Source: Alphaproteobacteria bacterium
GTDB lineage: Bacteria; Pseudomonadota; Alphaproteobacteria; Micavibrionales; Micavibrionaceae
DNA length: 40,136 nucleotides
Assembly (NCBI GenBank): GCA_018399685.1
Contig: JAGYOK010000018.1
Coordinates: 1-40,136 of the forward strand
Reading direction: 5' to 3'
Below are positions 1 through 8,398 of the stretch, in pieces (the first letter of the stretch is position 1; every line of letters begins with the position of its first letter). Under the pieces are notes generated by a model. That model was not told the DNA's origin. It worked only from the letters and a program-made list of their open reading frames with translations, and searched no databases. The translations under genes were made by a program, and so were the position numbers.

Positions 1-8
1 CGGTGATA

Positions 9-28
9 CCACGGGTCTTGACCCGTGG
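9..28. repeat. Perfect 9-bp inverted repeat downstream of the DotE/DotP-like gene
   Basis: The arms CCACGGGTC and GACCCGTGG are separated by two bases. The repeat lies just past the 3' end of the minus-strand secretion operon, so it could be a transcript-end hairpin, but neither side has a T-run. It could equally be one copy of a dispersed palindromic repeat. The window edge prevents seeing more. Confidence 0.6.
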
Positions 29-47
29 AGCTTCACTATGGCGCGGA

Positions 48-1691
48 TTAGCTGAATCCTACACCGAAAGCCGTAATTCCGAGGGTCTGCTGGATAGCAT
101 TCAGCAAGGGCCCCATATTTACGGCCAAAGCTCCGCCAATCAAATGAGTGACACCCGCCATTGTGCTCGCATTACCCTTTCCCTCGGCGACATCACGCAT
201 AATAAACAGGCCGCGAACAAAGCTGATTAATCCCAGAACAATCAGGAACTGCAAAACAGCGGATATAACGTTGTGCGCAGCTTGTGTTTCCAAAGGACTC
301 ATACCACCCGTATACTGCAAACTTGCGAATGTATAGGTGACAGTACTGTCAAATAAAGATGACGAGAATGCCCGAAGTATGGTTGTTGCGGATATAAGCA
401 TTCCACCAATCACAAATGTTCCAAATGTACCTATACCGCCAGGGCCGCGAGCGCCTTCCTGCGCGGATTTAATAAGCCGTGATATCCCTATCATAATAAA
501 TATGGCTCCAGCGACGTAAGAAAAAAAGTTCAAAACCACGTGGGAGGGGCCTAAAATATCCTGCATGAAACAACCCATTGCCTGATCCAATGAGTTTGTT
601 GTTCCGCAGGTCAAAGAAGCATTATTAAAATCATTATTAGTTTGAAGTACACTTGCAGCAACCAGCCCCGGGCTAAGGAAAGTTTCTCTTAATACGCTAA
701 TGATATAGGGAAAAGAGAAGAAACAACCTCCGGCAATTAAGCGCATGACCCCTTCATGAACCGGTGTTTTTGAAGGCTCGAGTACATGATCCCGTATTTT
801 AAAAATACCCCAAACCCCCATAACCAAGCCAATCAAATAAGCTATGGCATTCAGGAAAATCGGGAAAGAGATGCTGTTAACCATGCTGTTACAAATCACA
901 CCACCTAAAGTAGTGCTAACCCCAATGAATGCAGCGAGACATTCAGTAGGATCTGTTGTTTCTGTAGAACGAAGTAAATCAAATCCACTTAACGCGCCAG
1001 AAACAAGACCCCAAAGACCCATACCGCTGCCGGAAATTGTCTCATACATGGCTCGGAAAACTGCGGGTAAGGCAAATAGTGCACCAGCAGTTAAATAACG
1101 AATAACAGCATCTTTTAAGGGAACCTGCGAAGGATTTTCAACGTGATCACGTGTTTTATATAGAGCTGATACCAATATCACCAATCCAAGCAGATATGCT
1201 ACCGCAGAAATAAGCGCCGGCATCTCATCAATAGAGTTCATAATGCTCAGCATTAGGGAGTTAAAATTGGTGTTAACGGATGTAATGACAGAGAGCAAAC
1301 CACCTAATGTAGAAAGCCACGTAACAAGAGATGCTTGGCTATCAGATTGTGGGTCAAAGCCCACCGCAGCACCAGGCCCGTTAATCGTTACCCACACTGC
1401 TTCGGTAAAAATCGGAAGACCGAAAAGTGCCCCGGACAATAAAATGCGAATAACAGGAACGCTTAAGGGTGTTTGCGTCGGATTATTGACGTGATCTATA
1501 ATCTTGAAAATGGCCACGACCCCGACAACAAGGCCGCCTAAATAAGATAAAGAAGCGATTAGCCCGGGAAGCGCAGCCGTACTGTCAACTATACTTTCTC
1601 CGACATCATTAATATCTTGAGCAAAACCTAGCCTGGAGAATGTCAGAACAAAAACCACGCCGAAAAATAGTGAATATAGGCTTCTTTTCAT
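48..1691 (-). CDS. DotE/DotP-like (IcmC/IcmD, TraQ/TraR) membrane protein made of about five tandem repeats
   Basis: This 547-residue inner-membrane protein has a signal peptide ending near FAQ (25). Seen: a unit with a hydrophobic helix, a basic-acidic turn and a second helix recurs at about residues 41-108, 158-224, 276-343, 383-449 and 470-540. The first three are very alike, with turns DHVNNPTQTPL, DHVENPSQVPL and DHVLEPSKTPV. Known: Legionella IcmC/DotE and IcmD/DotP are small two-to-four-helix proteins with such an NPTQ-type turn, and they follow icmG. Inferred: the position after the DotF gene and the repeat sequence make this a fused DotE/DotP equivalent. The ATG at 1691 is preferred because AAGGAG lies about 10 nt upstream. 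An upstream GTG at 1712 would put that site inside the gene. Repeats 4 and 5 are degenerate and lack the NPTQ turn. Confidence 0.72.
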   Translation of the reverse strand: MKRSLYSLFFGVVFVLTFSRLGFAQDINDVGESIVDSTAALPGLIASLSYLGGLVVGVVAIFKIIDHVNNPTQTPLSVPVIRILLSGALFGLPIFTEAVWVTINGPGAAVGFDPQSDSQASLVTWLSTLGGLLSVITSVNTNFNSLMLSIMNSIDEMPALISAVAYLLGLVILVSALYKTRDHVENPSQVPLKDAVIRYLTAGALFALPAVFRAMYETISGSGMGLWGLVSGALSGFDLLRSTETTDPTECLAAFIGVSTTLGGVICNSMVNSISFPIFLNAIAYLIGLVMGVWGIFKIRDHVLEPSKTPVHEGVMRLIAGGCFFSFPYIISVLRETFLSPGLVAASVLQTNNDFNNASLTCGTTNSLDQAMGCFMQDILGPSHVVLNFFSYVAGAIFIMIGISRLIKSAQEGARGPGGIGTFGTFVIGGMLISATTILRAFSSSLFDSTVTYTFASLQYTGGMSPLETQAAHNVISAVLQFLIVLGLISFVRGLFIMRDVAEGKGNASTMAGVTHLIGGALAVNMGPLLNAIQQTLGITAFGVGFS

Positions 1692-1886
1692 CAGTTTATA
1701 TCTCCTTAGCACGCACTACCCTTTTATAATTACAACACATTTCGTGCCCAGTGCGCAAATTTTTAACACAATTACTGCATTATGGTAACAATATTACAGG
1801 CATTTAGTTAAAATTTTATCAATAATTATGAATTTGCTAATTATTTTATAGATACCGACCCTTAATTATTCAGTATAATCGTATGG

Positions 1887-3179
1887 TTATTGAGAAAGAT
1901 TTCCTTCGCTGCCAAGAATGACCCAGCGTCCATCTTTTTTTGTTATTTCTTTAATATTACCAAGCCCTCTAAGCTTGCTGCCCGGCTCGACGGCTTCTAT
2001 ATTGCCGGTAACTTTGTCATATAAAACAGCGCGTCCGGGGCGGATACCACGAATTTCCCATTGAGGCGCAGGAGCAGATTTTACAGTTTTATTGACTTCT
2101 GGAGCAGGCGCTTTTTGTTTTGCGGCCTTAGCCTTGGCCTCCTCTTCAGCTTTAGCGCGTGCAATAGCCTCTTGCTCGGCCTTGCGGGCGGCTGCTTCCT
2201 TAGCTTCTTGCCTTGCTTTTTGAGCTTCTTCTTCTTCGGCTTTTTGAGCGGCTTTGCGAGCTTCTTCCTCGGCCTTTTCTTTTTCTATCGCAATAATTTC
2301 TTCATTGCTTTCTTCATTATCAGGTAATTCTGATGAAAAAACATCATCAATAGAAGGGGGGGCTAACGATTCAGAACTACCAACAGCTTTGAGCTCGGTA
2401 GTGCCCACATCTATTATGTAAGGACCTTCTTCTGGTGTTTCTTCAACCGGAGCATTGTCCGAAAAGGGATCAATTACTTCCTCACTGTCGATTAATTCCG
2501 AATCACCGGATAGTTCAGTGGAGACAAGTTCCTCCTCGCCCAGCCGGATATCTTCCAGCGTATCCTCAAGAGGAGGGAGATCGGACAATTTTTCATCAAG
2601 ATCGTTTGGCAGCGGTGTTAAAACAGAAGCACTTTGAGCACTATCTTGCTCTTCGAAGGGTCGATTCAGGTCGTTTTCGCTCAAATTATTAGCGGCCTCC
2701 CGTTCCCTTTTTTCTTTTTCAAGGATTTCATTCATTCGCTTTTGGGCGCTATCTATAAATTCACTATTCTGATCTTCAGGAGAGCCGGGGATCTTAATTA
2801 CGGGCACAGAATCGGGCAAAAGAGAGGGGCGTAGGGTGTTATAAGCTGTAAGCCCCACTGCCAAAATTATTATTAAAATAGTCACCAATAGAGTAACGGG
2901 GCGCTTTTTCCTTGTTTTGGCAGTCTTTAAAGGCTCGGTTTTTTCTTTTGATCCGAAAGTGTGTTCTGGAGTTTGCATGTGTGTATGGGAGACTTCGATA
3001 CTATCATAAGGCGTTCCGATAATATCGGCATCTGTCCGTGGGGTTTCCGGTATCTCGGCAAGCTCATTCGGATCTATATCATCCAGATCCTCCCAATCAC
3101 CGTCGAAGAAATCATCTTCGGCATCAAATTCTTCGATTTCCTTATCGAGGTTATTCGGATTTTCGTCGGAATCATGCAT
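1887..3179 (-). CDS. DotF/IcmG (TraP-like) inner-membrane secretion protein
   Basis: This 430-residue bitopic protein has a very acidic cytoplasmic N-terminus (1-75), a basic KTRKKR stop and one membrane helix at about 94-114. The periplasmic part is acidic and Pro/Glu-rich, followed by an Ala/Glu/Lys coiled coil (about 295-358). A compact C-terminal domain (373-428) contains the motifs WEIRGIRPGRA and DGRWVILGSEG. Known: DotF/IcmG and TraP have this layout (short cytoplasmic tail, helix, coiled coil, beta domain) and sit between DotG and DotE. The gene is in exactly that place, so the call rests on layout and synteny more than on residue identity. It is longer than Legionella DotF (about 270 aa) because of the acidic linker. 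It probably tethers the core complex to the inner membrane. Confidence 0.7.
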   Translation of the reverse strand: MHDSDENPNNLDKEIEEFDAEDDFFDGDWEDLDDIDPNELAEIPETPRTDADIIGTPYDSIEVSHTHMQTPEHTFGSKEKTEPLKTAKTRKKRPVTLLVTILIIILAVGLTAYNTLRPSLLPDSVPVIKIPGSPEDQNSEFIDSAQKRMNEILEKEKREREAANNLSENDLNRPFEEQDSAQSASVLTPLPNDLDEKLSDLPPLEDTLEDIRLGEEELVSTELSGDSELIDSEEVIDPFSDNAPVEETPEEGPYIIDVGTTELKAVGSSESLAPPSIDDVFSSELPDNEESNEEIIAIEKEKAEEEARKAAQKAEEEEAQKARQEAKEAAARKAEQEAIARAKAEEEAKAKAAKQKAPAPEVNKTVKSAPAPQWEIRGIRPGRAVLYDKVTGNIEAVEPGSKLRGLGNIKEITKKDGRWVILGSEGNLSQ

Positions 3180-3288
3180 AAGAATTATCCCATTCTGAGA
3201 CTATACTTCTATTAAATATCTGAAAAAGGAACATGAAACCAACAAAAAGAACCCGTATTGCGCCGGTTCCACAAAATTTATATGGCTG

Positions 3289-4548
3289 CTAGATATTTCC
3301 TTCTTCTTCGACGTTATCCGTGAAGAAAATACCAATCGGCGTACCGGCTTTGATAATAATTTTTGTTTCAACATCGGACATTTCATCAATTATTTCCCCT
3401 AGCTCGGTACCAACGCTCGCGATACCGGCGGCAACTTCCTGTTCATCCGTTGATTCTTCACTACCTTCAGTCACAGTATCGCCAGATACTACCACTGTCG
3501 TTGCGCCTGAATCCTCAATAGCCTGAGCGTATCCCTCAATAAATTCAGCTGCAGCAGGTAGAATAACGCGCCTGAAATAACGGCGATCAATATCGGTCCT
3601 CATCGCGGGTAAGCCTGTATCCGGGTTAAGCATAATGGCACTAACGCTATACTGCTTTCCCTCATCATTTACGGCCTTGTCAAAAGTAATAGCAAGCATT
3701 TCTGCATCTTCCATAACTTCAAACTGACCCAATATTTTCCAGCCTTTTAGTGGGCCGCTGACCAACTCCGCCATAACCATAAAGGGCGTGTCAGAGTTTG
3801 CCTCAAGCAACAACTGACCATAGTAAATTTTACCAGCCGGAATAATGACCTCGACTTCTTCAACTTCCTCAAAAGGCTCATTCCCAACATCCCCGCCAGC
3901 AGCGGCGCCCTGGCCGCCCATTGCAGCTTCGGTTTGCTCATTATGAGTAATGAGTGTTTTGCTGGTCATTTGTCTGGTTTCGGTATTCTTTGTCAGGATT
4001 GACTGCATCTGTTGAACCATTGCCTCAGACATGTTTCTAAGAGCTTCGCTTTGTTGCTCGGCATCAAGAACAGTTACCGGCTCTTCATCTATTTTGCGAG
4101 CCTTAATCTGACGCTGAACACGTTCTTCCTGAAGCATACGCCATCTGTGCAGAGGGTCTTCGCTTTCTTCTTCAATTTCAGGAACTTCAAGACGCGTATC
4201 AGGTGTTTCAATAGGAACAGGGATCGCGCTGCCGCCGGTAGCAATAGCCTGATCGAGATCGGCTTCGTTTTGTTGTTCCACAGCATCACGGTAGGCCGGA
4301 GATACTTCTTCATCCGAGCCCGGAATCGAGGTCACTTCAGAACCGCCAGGCAACATAGAAAAGTTTTGGTCTTCTTCTTTTCCACCAAAGAACACCATGA
4401 TAGCAATAATTACCACCATGACGCCGATAACAATGCCAATTTTGGCAAAAGCACTACGTCTTATGGTATCACTCAACCCGGATTTCTGAGAAAACTCGTC
4501 AAACCCATCTTCAGAATCGATTATTTCTTCATCCAGATCATCATTCAT
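3289..4548 (-). CDS. dotG: DotG/IcmE (TraO, VirB10/TrbI-like) core channel protein
   Basis: This 419-residue protein has an acidic N-terminal cytoplasmic segment, one membrane helix at about 37-55, a Glu/Pro-rich periplasmic linker and a Gln-rich helical stretch near 165-205. It ends in a VirB10-type C-terminal beta domain: IIPAGKIYYGQLLLEANSD, then GPLKGWKILGQFE, and a closing IIIKAGTPIGIFFT motif. Known: DotG spans both membranes and forms the central channel with DotF, DotH, DotC and DotD. Its size resembles IncI TraO rather than Legionella DotG, which carries a long pentapeptide-repeat region that is absent here. The start overlaps the DotH stop by 8 nt, implying translational coupling. 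Confidence 0.9.
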   Translation of the reverse strand: MNDDLDEEIIDSEDGFDEFSQKSGLSDTIRRSAFAKIGIVIGVMVVIIAIMVFFGGKEEDQNFSMLPGGSEVTSIPGSDEEVSPAYRDAVEQQNEADLDQAIATGGSAIPVPIETPDTRLEVPEIEEESEDPLHRWRMLQEERVQRQIKARKIDEEPVTVLDAEQQSEALRNMSEAMVQQMQSILTKNTETRQMTSKTLITHNEQTEAAMGGQGAAAGGDVGNEPFEEVEEVEVIIPAGKIYYGQLLLEANSDTPFMVMAELVSGPLKGWKILGQFEVMEDAEMLAITFDKAVNDEGKQYSVSAIMLNPDTGLPAMRTDIDRRYFRRVILPAAAEFIEGYAQAIEDSGATTVVVSGDTVTEGSEESTDEQEVAAGIASVGTELGEIIDEMSDVETKIIIKAGTPIGIFFTDNVEEEGNI

Positions 4549-5548
4549 CTAACAAACCCTCACGCGCAGTAAGACGGGCACGAACCATACGCCCCCGATC
4601 AGATAGTAAAATTACAGGAGTTTCCTCCAGAGCATATATTTTTGTTCCATCTGCAGATGTAACAGAACTATCCCAGCCCGGCGACAGAAGTGTTAGAGGT
4701 GTTCTTACATAAGTCATACCATTATACACATACGCAGTCGTGCGTCCGTCGACCCCTGAAACTTCAAGAGTCTCAGCGCCTTTAGGGACAACGCCGCTTA
4801 AAGCGATAGACATATCGGGATCGCCAGCAGTTAACGTAATACCATTACTAATTAATGGAGTCTTGGCACCCGGCCCCCTTTTGGGAATAACAGCATCAAA
4901 GCGGTAGTGAACAGCATCTCTCCCTGTTTCAAATGTCATGATAACAGGGGCATCTAAGTCAACAAGGCGCATAGATACGTTGCCATGAGCAAATTTGCTT
5001 TCCGGAGAAATTCGAAGCATATGGGTTGTTTCATCAACTGTTGATTCTACAACTTTAAAATCACCAACCCAGCTTATATCTTCAATCGGCCAGGGCGCGC
5101 CGGATAAATCAAGTATACTTAACGTCGTTACGTATCCGTATGCGAGCTTTACAGTCAAAGGAGCGATACCAGGATCAAGGGAAATATTCTGTACAACAGA
5201 CTCAGGACGCGGATAGGGGTGAACCGGCAATTCGGTTGACTCTACAGTCCGGTCATAATGTTCAAGCGTAGATCTTATCTCTCTGGGTTTCAGCGGCAAA
5301 AGCTGCTTCAACGCCTGATCAAACGCCTCTTTTCTGAAGGAGTCTTCAAGCTCTTCAGCCGATTTTTCGAACTCGAAGCCCTCATCATCAAAACCAAACG
5401 TATCGCCTGATGCTGTGGCGTCAGGCAGAGCGTCTACTTCCGAGGTGTTTAGCATTTCAGATTGAGCGAATGCGGGAACAACCAGAGAGGTTGAACACGC
5501 CAACACGAGACCTAAAGTCATAACTTTAGCGTTAAGGATTGACCTCAT
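4541..5548 (-). CDS. dotH: DotH/IcmK (TraN) outer-membrane core complex protein
   Basis: From the ATG at 5548 the product is 335 residues, beginning with a signal peptide that ends at PAFAQ. An acidic segment and a helical region follow (DQALKQLLPLKPREI, then RTVESTE). The beta-rich remainder contains PYPRPESVVQNISLDPG and LTVKLAYGYVTTLSILD. Known: this layout and the R-x-V-x-L-x-PG type start of the beta region are typical of DotH/IcmK/TraN. That protein is exported and inserted in the outer membrane with the help of lipoproteins DotC and DotD. The reading frame is open back to 5701, but that would prepend non-signal sequence and overlap the DotI gene. No convincing ribosome site decides the start, so 5548 rests on the signal peptide. 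Confidence 0.88.
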   Translation of the reverse strand: MRSILNAKVMTLGLVLACSTSLVVPAFAQSEMLNTSEVDALPDATASGDTFGFDDEGFEFEKSAEELEDSFRKEAFDQALKQLLPLKPREIRSTLEHYDRTVESTELPVHPYPRPESVVQNISLDPGIAPLTVKLAYGYVTTLSILDLSGAPWPIEDISWVGDFKVVESTVDETTHMLRISPESKFAHGNVSMRLVDLDAPVIMTFETGRDAVHYRFDAVIPKRGPGAKTPLISNGITLTAGDPDMSIALSGVVPKGAETLEVSGVDGRTTAYVYNGMTYVRTPLTLLSPGWDSSVTSADGTKIYALEETPVILLSDRGRMVRARLTAREGLLDE

Positions 5549-5643
5549 GGTGTGGAAAAAGTTTGTATAATGCATGAATCTTTTTAACCCAGATACTCTA
5601 AAAACTCGTAAACGATACATTGAAATTTTAAGATTGTCACGTA

Positions 5644-5652
5644 TTATCCACA
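5644..5652 (+). promoter_or_regulatory. Perfect DnaA-box 9-mer (TTATCCACA) between dotI and dotH
   Basis: TTATCCACA is the exact consensus DnaA box. It lies in the stretch between the dotI stop and the chosen dotH start. A second perfect copy sits in front of dotI (6561-6569). Binding is inferred only; no unwinding element or box cluster is present. Confidence 0.4.
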
Positions 5653-5679
5653 GAAAGTGGAAAAAAATCTTGTAAATAT

Positions 5680-6363
5680 CTAACGCGCCATAGCAATCCA
5701 TTGTTCAATCCCAACGCCATTAGAGCTTTCCAGACGAGGGACTCGCACAACGATAACCGTTACAAGAAGCCCCGTATTGGAAGTCTTCGCACCTGATCTA
5801 TACGTTAGAATAAGAGGTATTTCAACAACCCACTGATAGCGTCCCGCTACCAGACCTTCCGATTGTAAAACCGGCGCGCCTTTGGGAGCTGCAGTGATTA
5901 GCTGCTGATTAACTTCAACCATTTCAATTATTCGAGAGCGCTGCAATGCCTGTGTAAAACTTTCCCATCCGCGCTTTGTAAAGTTGCGGGAAGATTCCTG
6001 AAGTCGGCGACGGTAGTCGTTAAAGCCAAAGGTCATAACCTCGGTTGTAGCTTGCGCCACCCAGGACATCAAAGCAGGCGTGCTCAAATTTGGCTCACCC
6101 AGAGGGACCATCGGTACCAACCGGCCATCTTCGGTCGTGGCAAAATAGAAATTTTTGGGCTGGTTAACTTTTATTACGTAATACATAGCGCCGACCAGAC
6201 CAAGGATAACTATTGTTTGTATCAGTGCCATCTTTAAAAGACTTCTGTACCCGTCACGATAAAACTCGTTACGAATAACAACAGTTCCCAAACCAGATAC
6301 AGACTCTTTGTCAAGCTTATTATCCTTACTGGTAGCTGCGCTCGTTTCCTTGTCGTTTGCCAT
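5680..6363 (-). CDS. dotI: DotI/IcmL (TraM) inner-membrane secretion protein
   Basis: This 227-residue protein has the IcmL signature RNEFYRDGYR at 31-40, right before a single membrane helix (about 44-64). A periplasmic NTF2-like/VirB8-like domain follows, with SWVAQATTEVMTFGFNDYR near 100-118 and a C-terminal strand region ending QWIAMAR. Known: DotI (with its short paralogue DotJ) forms the inner-membrane subcomplex that resembles VirB8. Only one copy is present here. AAGG is spaced about 7 nt from the ATG. It is the first gene of the DotI-H-G-F-E block. The intergenic stretch upstream separates it from the divergent five-gene paralogue array. Confidence 0.93.
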   Translation of the reverse strand: MANDKETSAATSKDNKLDKESVSGLGTVVIRNEFYRDGYRSLLKMALIQTIVILGLVGAMYYVIKVNQPKNFYFATTEDGRLVPMVPLGEPNLSTPALMSWVAQATTEVMTFGFNDYRRRLQESSRNFTKRGWESFTQALQRSRIIEMVEVNQQLITAAPKGAPVLQSEGLVAGRYQWVVEIPLILTYRSGAKTSNTGLLVTVIVVRVPRLESSNGVGIEQWIAMAR

Positions 6364-6766
6364 TTTGCCTTCTTGATCTTTTCTTTAAATTTAAGAGACT
6401 TTTGCTTTTACGCAGAAAAAATAAAATAGAAATTATTGCAAAACCATATCTGCTTAAAACAATACGCTTGCGTAGAGGCATTGTGTCGTAAAAAAGTATT
6501 TTACACAACATCAGAGTGGAGATAATTACTCAAAATTATTAAAAAATCACTAACATTTTTTTATCCACAATCCGGGCACGTTGTATTGCTTGTTACATTG
6601 TGCAGATAATATAAATATTTTGTGCCTTTTTCGTATAGCCTGTGCTAAGCTGCCAACCGATATTGGAATGATTAGCTGGGTGCCGCCTGAATTTGGAAAT
6701 TCGTTGAAAAATCATTCGAAATAAGGCAGCATAAGACACGACACTTACCGATTTAAGAGTTTTTTG
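6364..6766. promoter_or_regulatory. Divergent intergenic region between dotI and the five-paralogue array
   Basis: About 400 bases without a convincing gene separate two divergent operons, so both promoters should lie here. Toward the plus strand, TTGTTA (6590-6595) with AAATAT (6613-6618) at 17-bp spacing is one candidate. TTGCTT (6586-6591) with TAATAT (6607-6612) at 15 bp is an alternative. Neither is strong. A perfect DnaA-box 9-mer lies at 6561-6569. No recognised operator was seen. Confidence 0.4.
6561..6569 (+). promoter_or_regulatory. Perfect DnaA-box 9-mer (TTATCCACA) in the divergent promoter region
   Basis: This is an exact consensus DnaA box about 20-30 bases upstream of the candidate plus-strand promoter elements and about 200 bases upstream of the dotI start. 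With the copy at 5644-5652 it makes two perfect boxes within 920 bases, both in the dotI neighbourhood. A regulatory role is inference. Confidence 0.4.
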
Positions 6767-8314
6767 ATGATTGATGCAGGTGATGCAAAACAGACAAATA
6801 AGCCAAAATGGCGAGGTTTCGGAAGTCTTTTTGTAACGCTTTCCCTTTTTTGCGCCACGCTTTTTGCCGGGACCGTCATTGCCCCGAAGCAGTCATTTGC
6901 CTGTTGTGGGTGTCTCCCCGGCGATGTCAGTAGCGCACAAAGCTATATCCGTGGCGCTCATGACGATTTGATTGATCGCACAAAACAGGAATGGGATGAT
7001 GATCTTAGGGCCTATGAGAGTTGGCTTATTAATACATTCCTTAATGAAGAAGTTGCTGTCGCAACAGCCATGATGGTTACCCAGTTATCAGCCATTGCCA
7101 TGCAATACACACAGATAATTGGAGCTTTTCTTGATGCACAGACACAACTGGATACGCAACGTGTTTTGCGCCAGCTTCAATACGAAGCGCATAGGGATTA
7201 TATCCCCAGTGAGACTTTTTGTAATTTTGGCACAAACGTAAGAAGTCTGGCGGCTACAGAAAACAAGGGGCGTTTTAACGCACTTGCCCTCTCACGAATC
7301 TCAATAGCTCGTCAGCTAGGGCAGGTGGGTACGGCAGGAAGTGTCAGATTAGGTGACGATCACAGATCGCGCTGGGATCAGTTTGTTAGTACCTATTGTG
7401 ATCCCTTGGATAATAACTTTCAGGACGTTAACGGCGCGGGAAATCCGCTAAGCATAGGCGTTGTCGGGTCTAGAACAGGATTAATGCTGGCATGCGATCA
7501 CGACGGCTCTGGCTCCGGTATGGATGTTGGTGCAAGAGATGAAAGACGATTTAACCGTGATATTAACTACACGCGGCTTATTGAAAAACCGCGCACTCTT
7601 GAAATGGATCTGGCGGACAGCACAACAAGCAGCACAATAACACCTGCATCATTACAATATGTGCTGCCAATTAATCAGCCCGGTGATGAGGAAGACGTTA
7701 TCGCCATGTCAAAAAATCTGTACGGACATAATGTTCTGTCCCGCAGTCTCTCAACAACAATGCTGTCCCGCTTTGATGCCAGAAGAATGTATATCGCCCT
7801 GCGTAGTGTAGTGGCAAAAAGAAGTGTTGCTCAGGCCAGTTACAATGCTGTTGTGGCTCTAAAGTCTGCGGGCACAACGCATAAGATGGGCGGAACTGCT
7901 ACAAGAAACGGTGCAGGAGGTAGCGGACCGACAACATTTGTATTGGAAGACAAGCAGACAAGGCGTTATATGGGGGCGATTATGAAACAGCTTTTGCCTG
8001 CTAACCCATCTGCCAGTGCGGCAAATATATTTAAATTAATTGGTTACAGTCCGAGTTATTTCTCACAATTGGAGATATTAGCCAAACGCATCTATCAGGA
8101 TCCGACTTTTTATTCTAACTTGTACGAAACGCCAGCGAACGTTTCCCGTAAGAAAGTCGCAATGAAAGCAATCGAGCTTATGGTTGATCGGGCTATATAT
8201 GAAAGTCAAATCCGCCGCGAGATGAGCGTTTCAGTTTTATTATCAAGCAGGCTCAGGGCTATGCATCGAGATGTAAACAGAGGCTTGGCTATGGCGGTTG
8301 GTGAAGATAAGTAA
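6767..8314 (+). CDS. Exported Cys-containing protein of unknown family, paralogue 1 of 5
   Basis: I do not recognise this 515-residue protein. It has a basic N-terminus, a hydrophobic helix (about 19-36) and a likely signal cleavage after QSFA, so the mature chain would start with CCGC (46-49). The rest is mainly helical and hydrophilic. Features shared with the four following genes are FLDAQTQLDTQR (121-132), AHRDYIPSETFC (141-152), a Cys at 211 (STYCD) and a Cys at 243 (LACDHDG). Also shared are INYTRLIEKPR (266-276) and the block YFSQLEILAKRIYQDP (431-446) followed by NLYETPANVSRKKVAMKAIELM. The ATG at 6767 is chosen over the adjacent TTG at 6764. It lies in the middle of a type IVB secretion locus, on the opposite strand, so an extracytoplasmic or secreted role in that system is inferred. 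Confidence 0.88.
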   Translation: MIDAGDAKQTNKPKWRGFGSLFVTLSLFCATLFAGTVIAPKQSFACCGCLPGDVSSAQSYIRGAHDDLIDRTKQEWDDDLRAYESWLINTFLNEEVAVATAMMVTQLSAIAMQYTQIIGAFLDAQTQLDTQRVLRQLQYEAHRDYIPSETFCNFGTNVRSLAATENKGRFNALALSRISIARQLGQVGTAGSVRLGDDHRSRWDQFVSTYCDPLDNNFQDVNGAGNPLSIGVVGSRTGLMLACDHDGSGSGMDVGARDERRFNRDINYTRLIEKPRTLEMDLADSTTSSTITPASLQYVLPINQPGDEEDVIAMSKNLYGHNVLSRSLSTTMLSRFDARRMYIALRSVVAKRSVAQASYNAVVALKSAGTTHKMGGTATRNGAGGSGPTTFVLEDKQTRRYMGAIMKQLLPANPSASAANIFKLIGYSPSYFSQLEILAKRIYQDPTFYSNLYETPANVSRKKVAMKAIELMVDRAIYESQIRREMSVSVLLSSRLRAMHRDVNRGLAMAVGEDK

Positions 8315-8398
8315 TGGTATAACAAAACAATTTTTTATAAAGACACATTAATATCATTGATATAAAGACATATTAGATCAGGTAAGCAGGACAAAAAA

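Noticed and set aside
2061-2327. Apparent hydrophobic plus-strand frames opposite dotF
   Set aside because: They are antisense shadows of the Ala/Glu/Lys coiled-coil region and have no ribosome site.
3289-4548. DotG truncated relative to Legionella
   Set aside because: The short form without pentapeptide repeats equals IncI TraO in length and has a complete C-terminal domain, so it is a normal variant.
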